64,000 nt of DNA. Source: Solibacillus cecembensis (GTDB taxonomy: Bacteria; Bacillota; Bacilli; Bacillales_A; Planococcaceae). The position numbers and the translations under genes are program-made. The notes below the pieces were generated by a model. The model searched no databases. It was not told where the DNA came from and saw nothing but the letters and a program-made list of their open reading frames with translations. The stretch covers positions 264,339 through 328,338 of the forward strand of contig NZ_LMBZ01000001.1 in the NCBI RefSeq assembly GCF_001439635.1. Reading direction: 5' to 3'. Shown here one piece after another: positions 1 to 9,101 of this stretch (its first letter is position 1; each line of letters opens with the position of its first letter).

Positions 1-978
1 TTTAGCGGACCGTATGAAGAATTTGCGAAAAGCGATTCCATTACCGCACAAGCATTGCACACACAAGCCCCAATGAATACAAATCCACGCCCAGTGTCGA
101 CATTTATCGAAAGTAAGCGAAGTAGCTTATACAATTTGAAAAATGTATCGTTAAAAATACCTGAGCAAGTGTTAACGGTTGTAACAGGGGTTGCGGGCTC
201 TGGAAAAAGTACGTTAGTCAATGAAGTATTCGCAAAGCAATACCAAGAGGCAATTGTTATCGACCAACGTCCGATTCACACAAATGTTCGCTCAAATGCA
301 GCCACTTATTTAGGAATGATGGATAAAATCCGCAAGCTTTTCGCAAAAGAAAATGACGTGGATGCCGCTTTATTCAGTTATAACTCAAAAGGTGCTTGTG
401 AAGAGTGTAAAGGAAACGGTGTTGTAACATTGAATTTATCCTTTATGGATGATGTAGAAACGGTTTGTACTACTTGCCAAGGTCGCCGTTATGCAGAAGA
501 AGTACTCGCGCATACCTTTAATGGTAAAAATATCGTTGAAGTGCTTGAAATGGATGTAGAACAGGCACTCGCTTTCTTTGACGCCAAGGATTTAGTGAAA
601 AAACTAGAGATTTTACAGCTAGTCGGATTATCCTATATGTCTTTAGGTCAGCCTTTATCAACGTTTTCAGGCGGGGAGTGTCAGCGTTTGAAGTTGGCGA
701 AGGAAATGAAACCAGGAGGACAGCTGTACATTTTAGATGAGCCAACGACTGGATTGCATTTACAAGATGTATCGAAAATAGTGCATATGCTTCAGCAATT
801 AGTCGAGCAAGGAAATACAGTTGTCGTGATTGAGCACCATACCGATGTCATGCGTCAAGCGGACTGGATCATTGATATTGGTCCAGAAGGCGGCAGTGCG
901 GGTGGTCAAATCATCTTTGAAGGAACACCGGAGCAATTAAAAAATTGTAAACAATCGATTACAGCGAATTACTTATAA
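1..978 (+). CDS. UvrA-like ABC ATPase, C-terminal part (gene cut by window start)
   Basis: The reading frame is open from base 1, so this is the 3' part of a longer gene; the first ATG or TTG inside the window is not its start. The visible 325 residues hold one complete UvrA-type nucleotide-binding unit: Walker A (VTGVAGSGKST), a CxxC-x18-CxxC zinc module inserted in the ATPase (CEEC and CTTC), the ABC signature FSGGECQRL and Walker B LYILDEPTTGLH. This layout is that of UvrA and its paralogues (UvrA2, DrrC-type), which bind damaged DNA or contribute to drug tolerance. The C-terminus ends soon after the ATPase, which fits the shorter paralogues rather than housekeeping UvrA, but the missing N-terminal half prevents a firm choice. 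Confidence 0.85.
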   Translation, partial: FSGPYEEFAKSDSITAQALHTQAPMNTNPRPVSTFIESKRSSLYNLKNVSLKIPEQVLTVVTGVAGSGKSTLVNEVFAKQYQEAIVIDQRPIHTNVRSNAATYLGMMDKIRKLFAKENDVDAALFSYNSKGACEECKGNGVVTLNLSFMDDVETVCTTCQGRRYAEEVLAHTFNGKNIVEVLEMDVEQALAFFDAKDLVKKLEILQLVGLSYMSLGQPLSTFSGGECQRLKLAKEMKPGGQLYILDEPTTGLHLQDVSKIVHMLQQLVEQGNTVVVIEHHTDVMRQADWIIDIGPEGGSAGGQIIFEGTPEQLKNCKQSITANYL

Positions 979-983
979 GACAC

Positions 984-1031
984 AAAAAAGGACTTACCTC
1001 ACGCAATTTTGCGGGAAGTAAGTCCTTTTCA
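984..1031. terminator. Bidirectional terminator between convergent genes
   Basis: A 13-bp perfect stem (985-997 with 1018-1030) has A-runs on its left and T-runs on its right flank. It can therefore stop transcription of the UvrA-like gene from the left and of the SEC-C gene from the right. Confidence 0.8.
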
Positions 1032-1037
1032 TTGTGT

Positions 1038-2024
1038 TTAAGATGCTTTCACTTGGAAGGCAAGTAGGTCTTGATAATATTTATTTAGAGATGAAGCTGC
1101 AACGCCGAAGCTATCTGCAATTTCTTTCACTGTAAATTTCTTATCAATGTAATTTTGTTCTTGTGCAAAACGAATAGCTCCAGCAGCAATCGCACCTGCT
1201 TTACGAGCGGTTGGTTGTTGCTCTACTAAATAATCTTCCACAGTCACTAAAAGCTTATCATTTTCAATCGAATGTTCGACTAAGAATGCTTTCACTTGCT
1301 CTAATACATCTTGCTCGAATGGCGTAAATTCTTCACCCTCATAGCCATTTTCGACTAAACCTTCCCATAATAAAAGGTGATTTTTTTGAGTGAATTCTTC
1401 AATTGTTAAACCACTTGCTTTATACGAAGCTGTAAAGTCCTCAAATGAAATCGCATGTTCTTTATGGAAGAAAATTAACGTAGATGCTGCTAACACATGA
1501 TTTTCTTGTTTTGAACCATCTGGTAATAAGAAGGCGAACACACGCATGCCAATTGGAATCGCTTTAGGGCTCTCGCGCTGAATTGAGTATGTTTGATTGT
1601 CTAACGCAGAAATCGCTGTAAAGTATTTGTCTTCAACAGCTTCAACTGTTCCGATAAAGAAAATCGGAGTTGTCCAAGATTTTAGTAATTCAATTGTAGA
1701 GGGGCGAATTAATTTCTTTTCCATACGTTTTAAGAAGCCTGTCCAAATGTCAGGGCGTTTATGGAAGAAATACTCATCTAACGCAACCGCTTCAACTAAC
1801 TCACGGTGTAATTTCTTTTCTAATTTTGGAGCCCAAACCTTTACTAATTCCATAAATTCACGAATATCTTTTCGTTCAGGGTAATTCGTATAGAAGGTTT
1901 GTAAAACATTTTCAATTTCCTCATTAAAAACAGTTATTGCTGTCGTCGTTTGTTGTTTACCTTCACAACACTTTTTATATTTTTTACCGCTGCCGCATGG
2001 GCATGGATCATTACGTCCAACCAT
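1038..2024 (-). CDS. SEC-C motif protein with C-terminal HTH-like segment
   Basis: This 328-residue protein opens with a SEC-C zinc-binding motif (NDPCPCGSGKKYKKCC, residues 5-20), the module found at the end of SecA and in many stand-alone proteins. Here it is N-terminal. The middle is mixed alpha/beta without a motif I recognise. The last 40 residues (KFTVKEIADSFGVAASSLNKYY) look like a helix-turn-helix, so nucleic-acid binding is possible. It is monocistronic, convergent with the UvrA-like gene, and starts at an ATG behind a GGAAGTG-type ribosome binding site. The SEC-C call is firm; the biological role is unknown. Confidence 0.75.
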   Translation of the reverse strand: MVGRNDPCPCGSGKKYKKCCEGKQQTTTAITVFNEEIENVLQTFYTNYPERKDIREFMELVKVWAPKLEKKLHRELVEAVALDEYFFHKRPDIWTGFLKRMEKKLIRPSTIELLKSWTTPIFFIGTVEAVEDKYFTAISALDNQTYSIQRESPKAIPIGMRVFAFLLPDGSKQENHVLAASTLIFFHKEHAISFEDFTASYKASGLTIEEFTQKNHLLLWEGLVENGYEGEEFTPFEQDVLEQVKAFLVEHSIENDKLLVTVEDYLVEQQPTARKAGAIAAGAIRFAQEQNYIDKKFTVKEIADSFGVAASSLNKYYQDLLAFQVKAS

Positions 2025-2249
2025 AGTTACACTTCCTTTTTTTGACTCATATTAATACCTTGTTTAAATTCAACAATACTCTTAATAATAACGTCAGAAT
2101 GATATTATGGAAACTAATTATCTATTTCGAAAAATCTGATTTTCGATATATTGTATTATATGTTGAATATTTATGTAATAGACCTAAAATCTATAAAAAA
2201 TTATATGTTTAATAGATTTGCTCTTTAAAGGAAGAAAGGGGCTAAATAG

Positions 2250-2290
2250 AAAAAAATACCCCAAAATTCAAAAAAATTGGGGTATTCTAA
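2250..2290 (-). terminator. Rho-independent terminator of the DMT exporter gene
   Basis: An 8-bp stem (2257-2264 with 2277-2284, TACCCCAA/TTGGGGTA) is followed on the minus strand by a run of T. It lies directly downstream of the minus-strand transporter gene. The remaining part of the 2025-2304 interval is AT-rich and shows nothing else. Confidence 0.75.
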
Positions 2291-2304
2291 TAGATAGAAA
2301 TTAT

Positions 2305-3216
2305 TTAAATAGTAGATTCCGAAGTCGCTGTTGCTGGAACTTTTTTCAGCATTGTGAATTGTTCTAACTGAGCAACAAAGTTTCCGATTAATATAAAGGC
2401 ACCACCGATTAGTAATTGAGTCGTTAATCCTTCACCTAAAAAGATGATGGCGAAGATTGCGGCAAAGATAGGTTCTAGTGAGAAAATTAATCCCGTATGT
2501 GTAGGAGATGTGTATTGTTGTACAACAGCTTGTGCGATAAAGCAAAACGCCGTACAAATAACACCTAATCCTAATACAGCAACCCAACCTAAATTAGTTG
2601 ATGGTAATTGTGGTGTTTCAAATAGTAATGTAAAAATGGCACCAAATACACCGGCAACACCTAGCTGGTATACCCCATAAGAAATCGATTCAACACTTTT
2701 CGTAAATTTACTATTTAAAATCAAATAGATGGAGTAACATACTGCGGCAATCGCCATTAAAATATCGCCTGTTTGGAAAGTTAATGATTCTTTCATCGTT
2801 AATACTGTAATACCAACCATCGTACATACAATCGCAAAGCTAACGGCACGAGAAGGTAAGCGCTTTTCGATAAGGCTTGAAAAGATTGGCACGAGTACAA
2901 CTGTTAAGCTTAAAATAAACCCTGCATTCGATGCGGATGTTGTTTTTAGTCCAAATAATGAAAGGGCAAAGAGCGTGAATAATAGAGAGCCTTGTATTGA
3001 TGCGTAAATAAGTGTTTTTTTATTAATGCGCAACATCTTTGGTAAAAAGATTAGCCCTGCGATAAAAAATGCGATTAAGCATCGTAATGCAACAACGTTA
3101 TAGGCTTCTAAAACGTCTAACCCCATGACCATAAATGTATACGAAAGCCCCCAAAACATTGTTACGATAACCATTAATAAATTTGCTTTTCCTTGTAAAC
3201 TCAAAGATGTCACCAC
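2305..3216 (-). CDS. EamA/DMT-superfamily transporter
   Basis: The 303-residue protein is almost wholly hydrophobic, with about ten membrane segments arranged as two repeats of five, the hallmark of EamA-type drug/metabolite exporters. The first repeat opens with FWGLSYTFMVMGLDVL and the second ends with FLGEGLTTQLLIGGAFILIG, the positions where EamA proteins carry their conserved Gly/Glu residues. It sits in the cytoplasmic membrane and probably exports a small metabolite; the substrate cannot be told. It is transcribed divergently from a LysR regulator 129 bases away, so that regulator is its likely controller. Confidence 0.85.
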   Translation of the reverse strand: MVTSLSLQGKANLLMVIVTMFWGLSYTFMVMGLDVLEAYNVVALRCLIAFFIAGLIFLPKMLRINKKTLIYASIQGSLLFTLFALSLFGLKTTSASNAGFILSLTVVLVPIFSSLIEKRLPSRAVSFAIVCTMVGITVLTMKESLTFQTGDILMAIAAVCYSIYLILNSKFTKSVESISYGVYQLGVAGVFGAIFTLLFETPQLPSTNLGWVAVLGLGVICTAFCFIAQAVVQQYTSPTHTGLIFSLEPIFAAIFAIIFLGEGLTTQLLIGGAFILIGNFVAQLEQFTMLKKVPATATSESTI

Positions 3217-3344
3217 ATTTCTCCAAAATAAAATTGCTGTTATAATACAGTGTATCGTTCCTATTGTGATTAGTAAAACGAATGTTTATAATGATTAATA
3301 TGAAAAAAATTCATGTTGAAGGATTGTTATAGAGGTGAGGGTAA
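3217..3344. promoter_or_regulatory. Divergent promoter region, DMT exporter / LysR regulator
   Basis: The 128 bases between the two divergent starts are AT-rich. A TATAAT at 3287-3292 is a candidate -10 for the LysR gene. LysR regulators usually bind such shared regions and repress themselves while controlling the neighbour. I could not define a unique T-N11-A operator. Confidence 0.5.
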
Positions 3345-4217
3345 TTGAGTTTAGTCAAATACGAAATTTTAAATAAAGTAGGCGAAGTACATAGTTTTAC
3401 GAAAGCGGCTGAATTACTCGGGTTAACACAGTCGGCAGTGAGTCATGCTATTTCTAGTTTAGAGAAGGAATTTGGTTTTAATTTAATTCATCGCAACCGC
3501 ACAGGTGTCTCATTAACGGAAGATGGCATGACGATGTTACTTGCGATGAGAAAGGTTTTATCCGCAGAGGAGCATTTAAGACAAGAAGCTGCCCATATAT
3601 TAGGTGTGGCGAAAGGGACAGTTCGTGTGGGCTTAATTTCCACAATTTCTACCCATTGGATGCCCAATATTATTCACCTCATGGAGCAGCAATATCCCGG
3701 TATTCATATTGAGTTACGTGAAGGGGATTATTACGAAATTGAGCAGTGGTTACTTAATGGGGAAGTGGATTGTGGCTTTTTAAATAGGACAAGCTCCAAA
3801 CAGTTTGACTTTATACCGTTAAAACGAGATCCGCTACTTTGTATTGTTTCTTCAAAAAGTCCGCTATATGATAAAGAAGAAGTCGATTTAAATGAAATAG
3901 GGGATACGCCATTCATCATGCCTTCCTATAAGGGAACAAATGATGTTATCGCGAATTTTGAAAAGTATAATGTGCGCCCAAATATTCGTTTCCATTTAAC
4001 GGATGAAAAAGGGATTCTATCTATGGTAGAGCATCATTTAGGGGTTAGTATTTTACCACAACTTGCGATGGCGGGTTTGATGAACAATGTGAGAACTTTA
4101 CCGTTAAAGCAAGAAAGTTTCCGAACGATTGGACTTTCAACGAAGCAAAAATTATCACCAGCTGCCCAAAAGTTTGTGGAAGTATTGAAGCAATGGTTAG
4201 CTACGGTGAAGGAATAA
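3345..4217 (+). CDS. LysR-family transcriptional regulator
   Basis: The 290-residue protein has the LysR winged helix-turn-helix at its N-terminus (SFTKAAELLGLTQSAVSHAI, about residues 17-36, followed by RNRTGVSLTEDG). The periplasmic-binding-like effector domain follows from about residue 90. The start is a TTG at 3345, preceded by GAGGTGAGG with six bases of spacing; no better ATG exists. It is divergent from the DMT exporter, and the CoaB-like gene follows 18 bases downstream, so the latter may be co-transcribed. The effector is unknown. Confidence 0.9.
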   Translation: MSLVKYEILNKVGEVHSFTKAAELLGLTQSAVSHAISSLEKEFGFNLIHRNRTGVSLTEDGMTMLLAMRKVLSAEEHLRQEAAHILGVAKGTVRVGLISTISTHWMPNIIHLMEQQYPGIHIELREGDYYEIEQWLLNGEVDCGFLNRTSSKQFDFIPLKRDPLLCIVSSKSPLYDKEEVDLNEIGDTPFIMPSYKGTNDVIANFEKYNVRPNIRFHLTDEKGILSMVEHHLGVSILPQLAMAGLMNNVRTLPLKQESFRTIGLSTKQKLSPAAQKFVEVLKQWLATVKE

Positions 4218-4235
4218 AAGAAGGGGTTGTTATTT

Positions 4236-4907
4236 ATGTTCAAAGGAAAAACCGTATTAATTACAAGTGGTGGCACATTTGAAAAGTGGGATAACGTTCG
4301 AGGACATACGAACTTATCAAAAGGAACGATGGGGTGTTATTTAGCAGAGGCGGCCTATGCTAAAGGTGCGCAAGTCATCTATATGCATGGTTATTTTGCT
4401 CAACTACCGGAAAATCAACGTGAGATGCGTCTGGTGCGCTTTGAAGGGATTGAAGACTTAGGGGATCAGTTAAAGGCGATCGCCCGACAGCAGCATGTAG
4501 ATTACATTATTATGGCGGTAGCAGGATCAGATTGGCTTGTGGATAAAGTATTTGATCAAGCAGGCAATGAATTGACTGAAAAAGGAAAAATGCCGTCTGA
4601 TGAACCACCGATTATTCATTTTAAAAAGGCACCAAAAATCTTAGCGCAAATTAAGGGATGGTCACCACAATCGACGCTTATTGGTTTCAAATTAGAGGCG
4701 ACAGAAGATGAAGCATTTTTAATCGAGCGTGCAAAACTCCGCATGGATTCCGCACAAGCTGATTTTATGGTGGCAAATAGCTCAAAATCATTATACGGCG
4801 CAATGGAACCTCATATCATTATTCATCAATCAGGTGAGACACTACGTACAGACGGTAAACAGCAAACGGCGCTTATGTTAATCGAACAAATTTTAGCGCA
4901 TCAATGA
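4236..4907 (+). CDS. Stand-alone CoaB/DFP-domain protein (phosphopantothenate-cysteine ligase-like)
   Basis: The 223-residue protein opens with TVLITSGGTFEKWDNVR, the nucleotide-binding start of the CoaB half of the bifunctional Dfp/CoaBC protein. It also keeps a Lys/Asp-rich central segment and IGFKLEAT near residue 150. Known family members join phosphopantothenate to cysteine in coenzyme A synthesis. Most Bacillales use a fused CoaBC, so this separate copy is probably a paralogue. I chose ATG 4236 because AAGGGG (4221-4226) is nine bases upstream; an in-frame TTG at 4227 overlaps that site. Confidence 0.7.
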   Translation: MFKGKTVLITSGGTFEKWDNVRGHTNLSKGTMGCYLAEAAYAKGAQVIYMHGYFAQLPENQREMRLVRFEGIEDLGDQLKAIARQQHVDYIIMAVAGSDWLVDKVFDQAGNELTEKGKMPSDEPPIIHFKKAPKILAQIKGWSPQSTLIGFKLEATEDEAFLIERAKLRMDSAQADFMVANSSKSLYGAMEPHIIIHQSGETLRTDGKQQTALMLIEQILAHQ

Positions 4908-5005
4908 AGAGAAAAGTGACAACGCCTTGTTTCAAATTGAATTGGAATGATATAATTTGACTATTCTTTTTATCTAAAGGTACAAACAGTGAAGGGGTGT
5001 TTCAA

Positions 5006-5479
5006 GTGGCATTAGCGGAAGTAAAGGCATTTTTTAAACAGCATGGCAAAGAGCAAGCAGTATTAGAATTTGATAGCAGTAGTGCAACCGTGCAAGAGGC
5101 GGCGCAAGTATTACGTGTGATTCCCGCAAGAATTGCCAAAACATTATCGTTTCACGGTTCAGATGACAAGGCAATCTTAATTGTCGCGGCAGGGGATACT
5201 AAAATTGATAACGCTAAATTTAAGCAACAATTTGGGATGAAGGCTAAAATGTTAGATGCTGAGTCCGTTGTGAATCAAACCGGTCATCGCATTGGCGGAG
5301 TTTGCCCGTTTGCACTGGCAAATGAGCTGCCTATTTATTTAGATGAGTCTTTACAACGATTTGCAACCGTATTTCCGGCATGTGGAAGTGCCAATTCAGC
5401 AATCGAATTGAGTTGTGATGAATTACAACAATATTCCAATGCAAGTGGTTGGGTAGATGTGTGTAAAGACTGGCAATAG
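5006..5479 (+). CDS. YbaK/EbsC-type aminoacyl-tRNA deacylase-like protein
   Basis: A 157-residue single-domain protein of the YbaK/ProX editing family, which hydrolyses misacylated tRNA such as Cys-tRNA(Pro). Seen motifs are IAKTLSF with the conserved Lys (around residue 45), the strand ILIVAAGDTKID, and the loop GHRIGGVCPFAL. The last carries the glycine/proline pattern of the family's active-site loop. Start: GTG 5006 has GAAGGGG (4991-4997) eight bases upstream; the in-frame GTG at 4997 overlaps that site. It is followed 38 bases later by a small unknown gene. Confidence 0.85.
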   Translation: MALAEVKAFFKQHGKEQAVLEFDSSSATVQEAAQVLRVIPARIAKTLSFHGSDDKAILIVAAGDTKIDNAKFKQQFGMKAKMLDAESVVNQTGHRIGGVCPFALANELPIYLDESLQRFATVFPACGSANSAIELSCDELQQYSNASGWVDVCKDWQ

Positions 5480-5517
5480 AAAATATGAAACAGAAATTTG
5501 AAGGAGTTTACGAACGA

Positions 5518-5751
5518 ATGACGTTAACAAAACAACAAGCAATCCAAGCATTAAAGAACAATCAATTTATCGGTTTTACTACCATTACGGGCAATGTCCT
5601 GATTAAAAAGGCAAATCGTACGGATTATAATATTTACATTTATGAAGAGGGAACAGAGGAACCTTCTCATTACATAGGCTCGATTACAAATGTAATGGCA
5701 ACATTAAGTGATAAAAATAGTAAACAAGATTTTGTTATTGTTGAAAAGTAG
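5518..5751 (+). CDS. Small conserved-looking protein of unknown function
   Basis: I do not recognise the family. The 77-residue product is soluble, with mixed charge and the strand-rich pattern FIGFTTITGNVLIKKANRTDYNIYIYEEG, suggesting a small beta fold. The start ATG 5518 follows GAAGGAG (5500-5506); an in-frame ATG at 5485 has no ribosome binding site. It may be co-transcribed with the YbaK-like gene. Confidence 0.65.
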   Translation: MTLTKQQAIQALKNNQFIGFTTITGNVLIKKANRTDYNIYIYEEGTEEPSHYIGSITNVMATLSDKNSKQDFVIVEK

Positions 5752-5760
5752 ATTGCAATA

Positions 5761-5812
5761 AAGGAAAGCTGCAAACATACGGACAACCTTGTATGTTTAC
5801 AGCTTCCTTAAT
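5761..5812. terminator. Shared terminator between convergent genes
   Basis: A long stem with one bulge (5761-5780 with 5791-5809, AAGCTGCAAACATAC-type arms) separates the small + strand gene from the convergent cold-shock gene and ends in T-rich DNA on both strands. Confidence 0.7.
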
Positions 5813-6013
5813 TTACTTTTTAATAACATTTGCAGCTTGTGGACCTCTATTGCCATCAATCACATCAAACTCCACAGATTGTCCTTCAGCGAGTACACGG
5901 AAACCTTCTTCTTTTATTCCAGTGAAATGTACAAACACATCATCACCATTATCACATTCTATAAATCCATATCCTTTTTCATTATCAAACCATTTTACAG
6001 TGCCTTGGTGCAT
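5813..6013 (-). CDS. Cold-shock protein (CspA/CspB family)
   Basis: The 66-residue protein is a complete cold-shock domain: [16 protein letters not shown] contains RNP1 (KGYGFIE) and VFVHF is RNP2. It binds single-stranded RNA and DNA and acts as an RNA chaperone. Its length equals that of Bacillus CspB/C/D. It starts at an ATG eight bases after GGAGGA. A TATAAT-like -10 lies in the 5' leader (6051-6056, minus strand). Which paralogue it is cannot be decided. Confidence 0.95.
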   Translation of the reverse strand: MHQGTVKWFDNEKGYGFIECDNGDDVFVHFTGIKEEGFRVLAEGQSVEFDVIDGNRGPQAANVIKK

Positions 6014-6225
6014 TAATGATCTCCTCCGATACTGTCAAATTTAGTTGGTAATTATAATCAATTTATTGTACCTTAGCACAAAAATACAGAATATTACGAA
6101 TAAAATATATCCTAGTTAAGGAACGAATGTCAACAATTTGTCGAATAAGTCACATTTTTATATATATGTTTCCATCTAAAACAGACTATAATAAAGACGA
6201 CTATAAATTGAAAGTAGGGTTTAAA

Positions 6226-7905
6226 ATGACAACTACGAAAACAAAACCTCTTACAGATTTGGATATTGCAAATAATGCAATAATGAAACCGATTACGGAA
6301 ATTGCAGAGAATGCGGGAATACCTGCAGAAGCGATAGAACAATACGGACGATTTAAAGCAAAAATCGATGTAAATAAAATTTCAGGTCAAGCAAATGCTA
6401 AAGTCGTTTTAGTGACAGCTATCAGTCCAACACCTGCTGGGGAAGGTAAATCTACAGTTACCGTAGGATTAGCGGATGCACTAAAGCAATTGGAACAACG
6501 TGTTATGATTGCGCTTCGTGAACCATCATTAGGACCAGTTATGGGTGTAAAAGGTGGGGCAACAGGTGGTGGCTATGCACAAGTACTCCCTATGGAGCAA
6601 ATTAACTTACATTTTAACGGAGACTTCCATGCGATAACAACGGCCAATAATGCATTATCGGCATTTATCGACAATCACATTCACCAGGGGAATTCTTTAA
6701 ATATCGACCCTCGCCGTATTATTTGGAAACGTGTTGTTGATTTAAATGACCGTGCGCTGCGCCATGTGACAGTAGGCTTAGGTGGTCCAATGCAAGGTGT
6801 CCCACGTGAAGATGGATTTGATATTACGGTTGCTTCAGAAATTATGGCAATTTTCTGTTTAGCTACAAGTTTAACGGATTTAAAAGAACGCATAGCAAAC
6901 ATTGTATTTGGCTACACATATGATCGTCAGCCAGTTACTGTGCGTGATTTAGGTGTTGAAGGTGCGCTTACATTACTATTAAAAGAGGCATTAAATCCAA
7001 ACCTTGTGCAAACAATTGAAGGAACACCCGCATTAATTCATGGCGGTCCATTTGCTAATATAGCACATGGTTGTAACTCTATTATTGCCACACAAACAGC
7101 ACGTAAACTAGCAGATATTGTTATTACAGAAGCTGGATTTGGTTCGGATTTAGGTGCAGAGAAATTTATGCATATTAAAGCGCGTGAAGCAGGTTTTGCG
7201 CCAAGTGCAGTAGTAATTGTTGCAACGGTTCGTGCGCTAAAAATGCATGGTGGCGTTGCAAAAACAGCGTTAATCGATGAAGATGTAGAGGCGCTTCGTA
7301 AAGGGATTGCCAATTTGGCGCAGCACGTTGCAAATATTCGTAATTTTGGTGTTGAACCAGTTGTCGCATTAAATCGTTTCATTACAGATTCAGCAGCAGA
7401 AGTAAATTTAGTTTTAGATTGGGCAAAACAAGAAGGCATTCGTATCGCACTTACAAACGTTTGGGAAGAAGGCGGTAAAGGCGGATTGGATTTGGCGAAG
7501 CAAGTGTTAGAAGCCATTGAAAAACCAAATAACTTCCATCCCTTATACGAAAACGATGAAACGGTTGAGCAAAAGTTAACAAAAATTGTGCAACAAGTAT
7601 ATGGTGGAAAAGCTGTTCAACTAACAGATACGGCTAAAAAACAATTGTTGAGCATCGAAAACAACGGTTGGGCAAACTTGCCGATTTGTATGGCGAAAAC
7701 ACAATATTCATTATCTGATCAACCAAGTCTATTAGGTAGACCAACTGACTTTACCGTTACAATCCGTGAAATTCTCCCAAAATTAGGCGCAGGCTTCTTA
7801 GTTTGCTTAACGGGTGATATTATGACAATGCCAGGTTTACCAAAGCAACCAGCAGCACTTCGTATGGATGTAGCAGAAGATGGTAGCGCATTAGGCTTAT
7901 TCTAA
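6226..7905 (+). CDS. fhs: Formate-tetrahydrofolate ligase
   Basis: The protein makes 10-formyl-THF from formate, ATP and THF in one-carbon metabolism. Diagnostic segments are the P-loop [49 protein letters not shown] and the C-terminal [16 protein letters not shown]. From ATG 6226 it is 559 residues, the usual size. The frame is open back to an ATG at 6127, but that would add 33 residues unlike the family and has no ribosome binding site. It is monocistronic, with a strong terminator downstream. Confidence 0.97.
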   Translation: MTTTKTKPLTDLDIANNAIMKPITEIAENAGIPAEAIEQYGRFKAKIDVNKISGQANAKVVLVTAISPTPAGEGKSTVTVGLADALKQLEQRVMIALREPSLGPVMGVKGGATGGGYAQVLPMEQINLHFNGDFHAITTANNALSAFIDNHIHQGNSLNIDPRRIIWKRVVDLNDRALRHVTVGLGGPMQGVPREDGFDITVASEIMAIFCLATSLTDLKERIANIVFGYTYDRQPVTVRDLGVEGALTLLLKEALNPNLVQTIEGTPALIHGGPFANIAHGCNSIIATQTARKLADIVITEAGFGSDLGAEKFMHIKAREAGFAPSAVVIVATVRALKMHGGVAKTALIDEDVEALRKGIANLAQHVANIRNFGVEPVVALNRFITDSAAEVNLVLDWAKQEGIRIALTNVWEEGGKGGLDLAKQVLEAIEKPNNFHPLYENDETVEQKLTKIVQQVYGGKAVQLTDTAKKQLLSIENNGWANLPICMAKTQYSLSDQPSLLGRPTDFTVTIREILPKLGAGFLVCLTGDIMTMPGLPKQPAALRMDVAEDGSALGLF

Positions 7906-7949
7906 CGATTAGTTTTTTGCGAAATAAACAAAATAGATGACACCAAAGA

Positions 7950-7986
7950 AAAATGCCATTTGACTGATTTCAAATGGCATTTTTGT
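7950..7986. terminator. Terminator downstream of fhs
   Basis: The stem AAATGCCATTTGA (from 7951) pairs with TCAAATGGCATTT (to 7983) around a short loop. T-runs on the + side and A-runs on the other make it usable by both fhs and the convergent small gene. Confidence 0.85.
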
Positions 7987-8007
7987 ATTGGATTAAATTT
8001 AAAATTT

Positions 8008-8205
8008 TTAAAAGAAAATTTTTGCTATATTACCGGCAATCATAATCGACACACTGCCTGCATAAATAGCAGCACCTATTAAAATTGGTGATAAAAGGAT
8101 AAGTGCTTTCTTTTCTTTATCTTTTGAACATTGAACATTATGAGAAATTACTTGCAAATCATTGTCTTGTGCACACTGAACAGTTGGATAAATTACTTCT
8201 TCCAT
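8008..8205 (-). CDS. Small membrane peptide of unknown function
   Basis: The 65-residue product has a polar N-terminal half carrying two VQC tripeptides (YPTVQC and HNVQCSK) and a strongly hydrophobic C-terminal half (ALILLSPILIGAAIYAG and onward), ending in IAKIFF. I do not recognise the family. ATG 8205 lies nine bases after AAGGGG on the minus strand; a GTG three codons earlier overlaps that site. It could be a small membrane protein or a bacteriocin-like peptide, but no processing or export gene is adjacent. Confidence 0.55.
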   Translation of the reverse strand: MEEVIYPTVQCAQDNDLQVISHNVQCSKDKEKKALILLSPILIGAAIYAGSVSIMIAGNIAKIFF

Positions 8206-8468
8206 TAATAACACCCCTTAAAGTCTTTTGTTTTGTTTCGTTTTTTCTATTATATGACGAAAACTTGTAAAACACAACGACTAAGTTCACAAAATAGACA
8301 AAATTTTAAATCGTCAGATAAAAAGATAAAAATTACATTTTTAGAAAATTGTAACCACCTTGTATTAGCGTATGGCATTATTGAAAATGGAATTTTTGAG
8401 CTTATATTCATTTCCATGTTAAAATAATGGATGTAGCGTAAGTATTGAAAGAAAATAGGTGACTGTTG

Positions 8469-9101
8469 GTGAAGGATATATTATTAAAATGCGAAGTACT
8501 AGTAAAAGAAATTTACGGGAAAATGGATGCAAGTCATGATTTCCAACATATAGAACGCGTTTATCAAAATGCTCAAGCCATTTTGCAAACGGAACCAGAT
8601 GCCAATGAGCAAATCGTTTTGTTAGCTGTATTATTACATGATGTGAGCGATTCGAAATATGCAGTCGATAAATCCGATGAAGAAAGAATTTTAAAACAAC
8701 TCAATTTAACCGAGCAAGAAAACGAACATATTCAAGCGGTAATTGCAGAAGTGTCATTTAATGGGGGCAATGAGTTACCGACAACAAGCATTGAAGCAAA
8801 AATTGTGCGTGATGCGGATCGTTTAGATGCGATCGGAGCAGTGGGCATTGCGCGTACATTTGCTTACGGTGGTGCAAAAGGGCGCATGCTTTATGATGAT
8901 GCTGAGGAAGCAAGGGCGGCGATGTCACTAGAAGACTATCGCGCGAAATCCACAGCAAGCGTGACCCATTTCTATGAGAAACTTTTATTATTGAAAGATC
9001 TGATGGTGACGAAAAAGGGTCTGGAAATGGCAGAACGACGCCATGCATTTATGGTAAAATTTTTAGAACAGTTTAAACAAGAAAGAGACGGGATTTCATG
9101 A
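8469..9101 (+). CDS. ypgQ: HD-domain phosphohydrolase, YpgQ-like
   Basis: The roughly 210-residue protein has the HD metal-binding set: HDFQH near residue 23, LLHDVSD near residue 57 and the later Asp in RDADRLDAIG. Bacillus YpgQ is an HD protein with reported nucleoside-triphosphate pyrophosphohydrolase activity, and its gene lies by ypgR, as here with yfmR between. GTG 8469 has AGGTGA (8457-8462) six bases upstream; a TTG one codon earlier is also possible. The stop overlaps the ATG of the ABC-F gene (ATGA), so the two are translationally coupled. Confidence 0.85.
   Translation: MKDILLKCEVLVKEIYGKMDASHDFQHIERVYQNAQAILQTEPDANEQIVLLAVLLHDVSDSKYAVDKSDEERILKQLNLTEQENEHIQAVIAEVSFNGGNELPTTSIEAKIVRDADRLDAIGAVGIARTFAYGGAKGRMLYDDAEEARAAMSLEDYRAKSTASVTHFYEKLLLLKDLMVTKKGLEMAERRHAFMVKFLEQFKQERDGIS

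Noticed and set aside
8233..8427. 64-codon + strand frame
   Set aside because: No ribosome binding site, biased AT-rich composition and no protein-like pattern; it lies in the ypgQ upstream region.
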